Positions 57,016 to 64,000 of a stretch of DNA of 64,000 nucleotides are shown here, one piece after another. The stretch's first letter is position 1; the number at the start of each line of letters is the position of its first letter. Both the position numbers and the translations under genes were made by a program. The notes under the pieces are model-generated. The model ran no database searches. It saw only the letters and a list, made by a program, of their open reading frames with translations, and was not told where the DNA came from. Source of the stretch: Theobroma cacao (taxonomy: Eukaryota; Streptophyta; Magnoliopsida; Malvales; Malvaceae); NCBI RefSeq assembly GCF_000208745.1, contig NC_030853.1, forward strand, positions 15,941,529-16,005,528. The letters run 5' to 3'.

Positions 57016-57410
57016 AAAGCATACTTGTGTCTTGGTCTAGTAAGAAGCAAAATTCAGTAGCTTTGTCAACAACCAAAGCAAAGTATGTATCACTAAGTAG
57101 CTGCTGTGCACAAATTCTTTAGATCAAGCAACAATTAAAAGATTATGGAATAACTATGCATAATGTACCAACGTACTGTGATAACACAAGTGCAATCAAT
57201 ATATCAAAAAACCCTGTGCAGCACTCTAGGACAAAGCACATTGAAATTAAACACCATTTTATTAGAGACCATGTAGTGAAAAATGATATTAAGATAGAAT
57301 TTGTGAACACTTTACATCAATTAGCAAATATTTTTACCAAACCACTGAATGAAGATAGATTCTGTGAGATTAGAAGAAATTTAGGGATGATTAGTATGAA
57401 GGAATTATAG
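57016..57410 (+). pseudogene. SIRE copy 3: RNase H, C-terminal part
   Basis: After stops at 57013-57015 and near 57121, the frame from 57156 gives HNVPTYCDNTSAINISKNPV (third catalytic Asp), TKHIEIKHHFIRDHVV and IKIEFVNTLHQLANIFTKPL, ending LGMISMKEL at 57410. The Glu region reads STTKAKYVS, so the catalytic Glu (TEAEYIS in copy 2) has become Lys. Non-functional. Confidence 0.92.
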
Positions 57411-57447
57411 GAAAACCTTTGACTCTCACATAGAAAATAGAGTGCAT

Positions 57448-57480
57448 TCAGTTCGACTAAGGAAATCGTAGTCAACTAAG
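57448..57480. promoter_or_regulatory. Post-pol palindrome pair, SIRE copy 3
   Basis: CAGTTCGACTAAG (57448-57460, one base inserted in the left arm) and CGTAGTCAACTAAG (57467-57480), with centres 19 bp apart. More decayed than in copies 1 and 2 but at the same distance from the pol stop and from the TATA-like box. Confidence 0.5.
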
Positions 57481-57651
57481 AGTGGTCTGCGACTTTAAAT
57501 AATAAGACTCAATCAGTTTAGAGAAATAAGGAGTAAAAAGAGGTAAAATTGAGTTTACCAAGTGCAAAAAGAATGAAGAAAAACTACCAAAGGTGAATAA
57601 CCAAAATTTTAGAGGGAATTTTGAAATTATGAAAAAATAAAAGTAGGGCAG

Positions 57652-57659
57652 TACTTAAG
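57652..57659 (+). promoter_or_regulatory. TATA-like box upstream of ORF3, SIRE copy 3 (degraded)
   Basis: TACTTAAG, 172 bp after the palindrome pair and about 150 bp before the ORF3 ATG, followed by GGAAGGTGAGCAG. The alignment with 6145 and 36916 is clear; this copy has a C in the box. Confidence 0.3.
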
Positions 57660-57811
57660 GGAAGGTGAGCAGTTTTTTTAAGAAATAACTACTAACAACC
57701 TCTCATTTTCTTTCCCCTGAAACCCATTGCTCTAAAAACAAATACTCAAATCTTCCTATTTGCCTCTGAAACTGACTCAAACCCTAACCATTAAAAATTC
57801 CTGAAATCAAA

Positions 57812-59758
57812 ATGGCTAAAACATCTCAAAGTAAAGAGATATCAAAAAAAAAGAAAGGGAAAAGGCTAATTGAGGAAGGAACAAGAACGGAAAGTCTGAA
57901 GAAGAAATAGAAAATCATGCCTACTTCAGTGAAAGAAATATTCAAGAAAAAAAGTAGAAAACTGACAAGAAGAAATATACAGAATCCTCACTCCATAAAG
58001 GTACTAGTTCTTCTTCTTCGAAGTTTAGGAATAAGTTGCATGAATATAGGTTCAAAAATATTGAGAATGCACCAATCTCTTGTGGCAAATTTATTGATTG
58101 GAAAAGTTTTAATGAAAATGTAGAATTTCAGACTAGTTTATCTGAGTACTTTGATGAACTGAAACTAAAAAGTTACAGCACTTTTAAGAATAGGTCTTAT
58201 AGTGCAAGTTTGGTCAAAGTGTTATATCCTGGCATTGCTTTGAAAAGAAAGGAATTAGTAGATTCTGATGATTATGTTGAGGATGGTTTGAATGTATATC
58301 TGAATGGAAAAGAATTTATTGTGACTACTAAAGATTTAAGAAACCTGCTAAAAATAGACTGTGAATAAGGTGAGTATGAGCTCTTTGAAAAATATGATCC
58401 ATCCTTATTGTGAGAGATAATCCCGGAAGAAAGGAAAAATATTCATCAAAGAGCAATTCAGGTCTAATAATCAGCCTTCAGATTAGATTTTACACTATTT
58501 CATAACAGCAAACATTCAGGGTAGAAGTGGAAGCCTTAGCTACATTAGCCTTCAAGACCTTTGGCTGATGGACCATGCCTTCAATGGGGTATCTTTGAAT
58601 CTGGGAAGTTATATGATTGAAAAAATGAGAACTGCCTGCAAACTTGATAAGGTTAATCTGCCGTATGGGAATGTCATTACATCCCTTATATAGAAGAAGA
58701 GAATATGGGCAAAAAGGTATGATATGGACTTGGTAAAAACCAGAGATCAAGCTATTTATTATGAGAGCTTGGTTAAAATAGGGTATATACTCGATGGGGA
58801 AAGATTCATTAAAACCACCAAGACTGGTCCAAGAAAAAAACACAGCCTACCTGCTCAACCTGAAGGAGCCTTTTCCAGATTCTCAAATGGAGTAATTTTT
58901 AATTTGCTCATAAAGATCGATGGAAAGCTGACTAACCAAGGAGAAAAGATACAGAAAATTGAAGAAAAAATTACCGAGTTGGAAAACAAGTTGAAGGAGA
59001 AAGAAAGCATGCCATCTGAACTTGTGGCTGTAAATAACTTTGTAACATCTAGCACGGCACCAGCACAGCAAGGTGCTGAAGGTTCAGCTAAGCCAGTAGA
59101 AAAATCTGCTCCTTATGTTGGAAGTTATGGCATTCAAGCTGAAGGTTCCACCTATAAATTTGCCAATCCTGTTCTGCAAACTGAAGACTCTCACCAAGGG
59201 GATGATCAATTAACCAAGACACCCTTTCTTGAACTTCAAAGCAAAAATGAATCAAAACAAGGAACTGAAGTGGTGGTTCAAAAACAAAGAAACACCAGGC
59301 CTCTCTTCCAAATTCAAAGGAAGTTTTTATTATGGATGTCTTCCACTAAATGGTTAAGGAGGGACAAGCTGAAAAAGACATTGTCAGGACAAAAACTCAA
59401 AAAGATGGTGAAGATGTAAAAAAAAGGAAAGAAACATGCATTAGCTCCTAAAGTAAAGGCAAAATCTGAGAAAGCAAAAGCCACTGCAGCAGCACCAACT
59501 GAGGCAAAACCACCAACCAAAGGAAAGAAGACTATGGCCACCAAAACAGTTTTTCTCAAGAGAAGAAAATCTTCCAAGTTGGCAGAGAAATCCAAACCAG
59601 TTTCAGCCTTCTCTCTTCAAAGTTCAATCCCTATATAAGACAAGTCCTCATCGAAACCTTCCCCTAGGAAGTCATCACCTCTCCGAGAGCCCTCTCTTTT
59701 TCCTCTAAACCATTTCTATGCAACTGAATCCTCATCCTCTGACACATCATATGAGTAG
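57812..59758 (+). pseudogene. SIRE copy 3: ORF3 (extra gene after pol), decayed
   Basis: The ATG at 57812 begins MAKTSQSKEISKKKKGK; a TAG at 57908-57910 stops it early. The frame is picked up at 58036-58368 (HEYRFKNIENAPISCGKFID, DDYVEDGLNVYLNGKEFIVT, stop at 58366-58368), then ISLQDLWLMDHAFNGVSLNL in another frame (58540-58600). From 58724 to 59419 it is open: RDQAIYYESLVKIGYILDGE, coiled-coil-like KIEEKITELENKLKEKES (58958-59011) and a Ser/Gln-rich tail. The Lys-rich cluster (VFLKRRKSSKLAEKSKP) lies near 59550 and the end at 59758. It aligns with both other ORF3 copies. Function unknown; possibly related to PF20167. Confidence 0.76.
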
Positions 59759-60549
59759 AAGCCTCTTCCTTTGATGCTGACAAAAAGGAAGAGTATGATG
59801 GTGGAACTAGGGATGCAGGAACCAATGAACAAAATTAAAAAATATGTTAGGGTGAAGGAACCAAGAACCTAGGACAGAAAAGAAAGCAAAATCAGGAGCA
59901 GGAACTTAGAAGAATAGGAGATAGGAAGCAAAATAGTCCAAGGGCAATTTCAAAATACTTTTTGATTAGCTGTTGTTTGTGCCATGGTGGCACTTGAACA
60001 CTTAAGTTTAATTCTGTTGTTTATATGGTTGTGTGAAAAGTGAATGCTGAAATATCTATGTTGTTTAACTGCTACAAATTGAAGTCTGCTGATATTTTGT
60101 TATCTTAGTATTTTTATTGTCATGAACAAATATGTTGATGCTATGCTGACATTGATTTACAAGCTGATAAATGATTTTTAATATGGCATTGAGAATAACT
60201 TCAATTTATAAATAGATATAGATGTTGTGCATAAAATGTCAATTGAATCATGAAGGTAATAGATAAAATCTGATGACTGTATGCTGTTGACAAAACTCTA
60301 CTAAATTCTTTATGAAAATCTATCAACATTCATTGCTGTAAATCATTCCAGATTTTTGCACATGTATATACACATATATAATCTAAGTGTACAACGTCAT
60401 TCTCTCTATATGACAAGAATAAAATTTTGCTAGAATAAAAGTAAGCAAAATAAGCACACACTTAGGGGGAGCAATCCTCATTTTCTGTAAAAAACTAAAA
60501 AGAGTAAAAAGATACTATACTGTTAATCAAGGAATGTTTTGTCATCATC
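59759..60549 (+). other. SIRE copy 3: 3' untranslated region
   Basis: Noncoding AT-rich DNA matching 39030-39760. A polypurine-like motif CTTAGGGGGAGCAA lies near 60462. No other feature. Confidence 0.75.
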
Positions 60550-60563
60550 AAAAAAGGAGAGAT
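60550..60563 (+). other. Polypurine tract, SIRE copy 3
   Basis: AAAAAAGGAGAGAT adjoins the 3' LTR. Compared with copies 1 and 2 (GGGGAGAT) one G has changed to A. Confidence 0.8.
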
Positions 60564-61637
60564 TGTTGGCTTTATTAGTTTTTGATGATAATAAAGCATT
60601 CCCATTTATTTGTGCCTAATACCTTTACTTAAGTGTATAGGAAAATCAATATATGAAATTAATTAATTAACTCTTCAAAGAGTATATCAAAAGAAAAAAA
60701 GGGATAAAAATAACAAGATGCAACTGTCTAACAAGGAGAAAGCTTATTGGTGAAACAAGGAAAAATGTTGGTTGACCAAGTTTTAAATTGGAGGAATGGA
60801 AAGCTAAAGATTTTGAGAAACAGAATCAACTTAGTCGACTAAGTCAATTGACTAACTGCTCTCTGCTAGAATCTGTAACCTGAAACAGAACCAACTTAGT
60901 CAACCAAGTCAATCGACTAAGAGCTCTCTGTCTGCAATTTAAACCAGAGTACTATAAGACAGATTAACGGCTAGAACTCATCCTCAACTGTTTTCAATGG
61001 ACATAAAACTGCCAAAGTGCCATCAGAGTTACTTCTCCAAGTATAAAAGGGTCTTCCAACAATTAAAAACAAGTTTTTGGAAGCCTTAAATAAGATTTGA
61101 GCTATAGAAAGTTGAAAAACCAGAAAATCTTCATTGCACTTATCTGCACTTAAACACCTACTCTTTGCATTTGTATTTTGCACTCAATTTTGTACCAATC
61201 AGATCAACCAGTGATCATAGGTATTTTCTTTTACTACTCTTCTTGTATTCTTAGAGTGAGGAAGTCACTTTAAGGGGTTATTCAAGCTTGGGATAACTTG
61301 ATTATTGTAGGTTGTGGTTGAGCCTTGAAAAACCACTTTGGGTTTTAGTTGAGCCCGTGAAAAACTAGTGTAAAAGGTTTTGGCTAAACCTTGGAAAGCC
61401 ATTGTAAAGCCTGATGAAAGCTTGTGAATTTCACCAAATTTTAGTGGATTTGTTGGGAAAATCCTTGGTTGGATAATCAAGGTAGTGGATATAGGTCTTG
61501 GAACGAACCACTCTAAATTGTTGTGCATCTTGTACTCTGTTTTTATTTTCTTAAGTTCTGAAAATTAGTTTCCAATATTGTTAAGAGCCAAATTGTGTTA
61601 TTCACCCCCCCTCTAGCACAAATTATAGGGACCAACA
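60564..61637 (+). repeat. 3' LTR of SIRE copy 3
   Basis: 1074 bp from TGTTGGCTTTATTAG to TAGGGACCAACA, followed by the duplication ATAAT. It has palindrome pairs at 60830 and 60895 and TATAAAAG at 61042-61049. Differences from the 5' LTR are mostly C/T and A/G changes. Confidence 0.95.
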
Positions 61638-61640
61638 ATA

Positions 61641-61770
61641 ATGATGACCTAGCTATGTGTATGTGGGGGAGTGCACATGAGCTGATGATGACCCAGCTAT
61701 GTGCAGTGTGGGAGTGCACATGAGCTGATGATGACCTAGCTATGTGTGAGTAAGGAGTGTACATGAGCTG
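61641..61770. repeat. 43-bp tandem repeat, 3 copies, inside LTR E
   Basis: Units with GATGATGACCTAGCTATGTG, a GT/G-rich stretch and GTGCACATGAGCT start at about 61641, 61684 and 61727. SIRE copy 3 integrated within a few bases of the first unit. GTGCAC and GAGCT are small palindromic elements within each unit. Confidence 0.85.
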
Positions 61771-61792
61771 ATGTGGTGGGATGTTGTGTATG

Positions 61793-61798
<6 letters not shown>

Positions 61799-61838
<40 letters not shown>

Positions 61839-61847
61839 NTAGTAGTA

Positions 61848-61884
<37 letters not shown>
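61799..61884. repeat. Duplicated (TA)n microsatellite with an ambiguous base
   Basis: Two TA tracts of about 33 bp, each followed by TATGTGTG, are separated by AGTAGTAGTA. An N sits at 61839. The near-identical halves next to the N suggest the assembly was uncertain here. Confidence 0.9.
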
Positions 61885-61889
<5 letters not shown>

Positions 61890-62975
61890 TATAGAAAGTT
61901 CATGAGTATGGTATATGGTTGTAATACGTGTGAATCTTACATGTTGAACCTTGGAAATTTCTAAACGTGTTCAAGTTGATTTTGTCTTTGCAACTAAATG
62001 GCCTTTTCTTGAGAGAATGAAAACTTGTTGTTGGTGTCCTGTTTCTCGTTGCAGCGAGATTCATTCTCGCTGTAATGAAAAACTCTCGAGTTTAGAGGGT
62101 TACATTGGCCTGATTCTCACTGCAAGGAGAAACATTTTGTCTTGCTTACCTCCTTGTTTGGTTGCTGCCCTATTTTCCACTTCTTTAGCACCAGAGTTGA
62201 TCATGGACTTCCAACATCAAGGAATTAATTAATTAAGTTTGAAATGAGGAGTTTTAGCGAGAATGCCTTTCCACTGCAACGAGGACCCATCATTTTACTT
62301 GACTTGACTTGCTTGAATACTATTAAAGTTTTCACTCTTTGAATCCCTTGTTATGCATGGACCCTTTTCGTCAAATGATTAACTCATTAAGGGTTTAATG
62401 AGGGGTTTTAATAAGAACTAAACTAAATTGCATAGTTTTTGAAAATAAATGCATCATGTTTTCTTTAAATTTTCCTTATCGTTTACTTGTTCCCTTCCTT
62501 TGTTCACTCACTGGGTTCATACTCACCGTTTTCAACTTCATGTTTTCAGATCAAGAGGCAGTCGGTAACTAGGTCGAGGTGTCCTCGTAGATTCGTATCC
62601 TTGGTAGACATCTTGGCATTCCGTAGTTGCACCTTCACCTTGGTCACTCCGCTGGAAGCCCAGAGTCATTTTTGTTGTAAATACGTACATGTGATGTAAA
62701 GTTCTAAGATGTGTGCCTTAGACCATATATGTATATTTTGATTGGTACAGCCACCATGAGTGGCATTAGTTAATGTTATTTTGGGCTAATATAAATGCAG
62801 TTTTGATTATTATAATTTACTATCATAGTACTGAAGGGTTGAGATTATGAGATATAGATGTAAGAATAGTTGACGGGATGATGAGCAGGATTATATAAAT
62901 ATGCTTGCTTGGGCTTAGTGGGCTACGTCCATTGGGCCCATGCGTCGGTCATGGCCTAGAAATTGGGTCGTGACA

Positions 62976-64000
62976 AAGAGTATCTTAGTTTGATTTTTTT
63001 TTAAGGTGTCGATGAAACGAAGCGTCAAAAGATGAAGAAAAATGAAACCAAGCTAGAAGACAACAACATGGGCACGTAGCCATGGAAGAATGGGCGTCGC
63101 AGCATCGAGAAGGGATGAACACCCATACTTGAGGTAGCACGTAGGGCGTTGCAGAATCAGGCATCTAAGATTAGGGTGCCGTAACTCAAAAAAATGGAAG
63201 CTGCGACGTCGACACAATATCTTTCCAAAATCTTTTCCAAATTCAATCTAAGGTAAGGTTTTTAAGAGGTTATTTAAATATACCTTTGGAACAAATAAAG
63301 GTACATTTAAACTAGGTTTTCTCTGAAGAAAAAGTAGCCATCAAGCAAACAAGGAGGCAAGAAAGATTTGGAAGATTCAAGATCTGAAAAATCTCTAGTT
63401 TTCTTCTTTTTTGTTTATTCTTAGTTTTTCTTGTAGTGTTATTGATGGTTAAACTTCTTTGGATTATGTTTTCAATGTTGAGGATGAGATAAATTTATTT
63501 TTCTAGAATTGCAATTGAATCCAATATGTACTTTGAATTTTTAATATTCTCTCTTTCTTATGATTAATGGTATTTGAGTTGTTTATTTCAATCCTATGTT
63601 TAATGCATCTGATTAACTGCCCATTATTTATATTGATAGGGTAACCTAAATGCAACTTGAAAAACAGAGTTTAGTATAAGCCTTTGGATGAAATAGTATA
63701 TGTTCAAATTTAATTAGTTGATTGATTAATTTCTTTCATGTGTAAGATAGGAATATACTTACAAGTCATGTGTAGCTATATTAGAGTCTAAGCTTAATGA
63801 GTCTTTCTTTAATTCAATTGACATAAGAATATAGTGAAATGATTAAGAAAGATATTTTTATAAGAAAATTGGAATAGACTTATAAATAAATTAGAACTCT
63901 AAGTTAGCAACTCAACTCATCTAGTAAGTTAAGAAAGAGTAGAAAAGATTCAAATGAAATGTTGAGGGAAGATTGTAATTCTAGGCTTTTCTTGATTGAT
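62976..64000 (+). repeat. Gypsy 3' LTR or flank, continuation
   Basis: Sequence right of solo LTR E, which should continue the gypsy LTR begun at 48951. It has features of such LTRs: a GC-richer part (CGTCGCAGCATCGAGAAGGG near 63102), a TATA-poor leader and then AT-rich DNA with TTCTTGTAGTGTTATTGATG near 63430. The LTR end was not identified within the window. No ORF of note. Confidence 0.5.

Larger units (their letters stand above)
51479..61637 (+). mobile_element. SIRE copy 3: full-length Sirevirus-like copia element
   Basis: 10,159 bp with LTRs of 1073 and 1074 bp, an initiator-Met PBS, gag, protease, integrase, RT, RNase H, ORF3 and repeated polypurine motifs. Perfect 5-bp duplications ATAAT flank it (51474-51478 and 61638-61642). 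The PR-INT-RT-RH order is copia; element length, third ORF, two gag zinc knuckles and multiple PPT motifs fit the Sirevirus genus. In the first 60 bp the LTRs differ at seven sites, nearly all transitions. Every gene has at least one break, so it is not autonomous. Confidence 0.95.
50244..62975 (+). mobile_element. Solo LTR E (second gypsy-type family), interrupted by SIRE copy 3
   Basis: It starts TGTGAGGCCTCGACC and ends TTGGGTCGTGACA; without the SIRE insert it is about 2.57 kb. Flanking 5-mers AAAAG (50239-50243) and AAGAG (62976-62980) differ at one position, consistent with an aged target duplication. It shares its terminal GGGTCGTGACA and general layout (TATA, leader, splice-donor-like site) with family A-D but little other sequence. 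It is inserted in the gypsy 3' LTR. Confidence 0.75.

Noticed and set aside
51479..61637. An active, autonomous Sirevirus
   Set aside because: Stops and frameshifts in gag, at the integrase end, in RNase H (catalytic Glu lost) and in ORF3, plus diverged LTRs.
1..64000. tRNA, rRNA or organelle DNA inserts
   Set aside because: No cloverleaf-like or rRNA-like stretch was noticed by eye; the tRNA-like matches are primer binding sites next to LTRs. A tRNAscan or BLAST run would be needed to exclude small inserts.

Overview
This window is nuclear DNA from a flowering plant, most likely a eudicot. It is AT-rich, lacks any convincing host gene, and is built almost entirely of transposable elements nested in one another. 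The evidence is Ty1-copia and Ty3-gypsy proteins, plant-type CACTA (En/Spm) transposases, LINE fragments with RNase H, a hAT-like element and solo LTRs. The species cannot be read from the sequence. No rRNA, tRNA, CRISPR or prokaryotic feature was seen. Nearly all coding regions carry stops and frameshifts, so they are annotated as pseudogenes.

Layout. 1-10004: 3' part of a Sirevirus-like copia element (SIRE copy 1: integrase, RT, RNase H, an extra ORF3 after pol, 3' LTR), split by solo LTR A (1041-4032, duplication ATTGA). 10005-15336: repeats, a LINE 3' end and AT-rich DNA. 15337-28554: a CACTA element with matching ends and TAT duplication; its TNP2 gene is split by solo LTR B (18019-20958, duplication GAGTA), and solo LTR C lies at 23932-26549. 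28640-35918: a LINE fragment split by a complete copia element (28962-34850, duplication TTGCA). 35919-41046: SIRE copy 2, in the odd order RNase H - ORF3 - LTR - PBS - gag start. 41134-43526: a palindrome array, CACTA-like debris and a diverged LTR end. 43540-64000: an Athila-like gypsy element, internally deleted, containing solo LTR D (45901-48684, duplication CTTAC), a hAT-like element (48980-50091, duplication AGTTATTT) and solo LTR E (50244-62975). LTR E in turn contains the full-length SIRE copy 3 (51479-61637, duplication ATAAT).

Most interesting signals. (1) In the SIRE LTRs, two near-palindromes of 14 bp recur in tandem units of about 72 bp, upstream of the TATA box. Two other arrays, at 21.8 kb and 41.1 kb, have the same geometry but entirely different palindromes. 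(2) All three SIRE copies carry one such palindrome pair just after pol, followed 170-172 bp later by a TATA-like box and then ORF3. This looks like an LTR-style promoter placed in front of the extra gene. (3) SIRE copy 2 is circularly permuted, as if derived from a one-LTR circle or a broken tandem.
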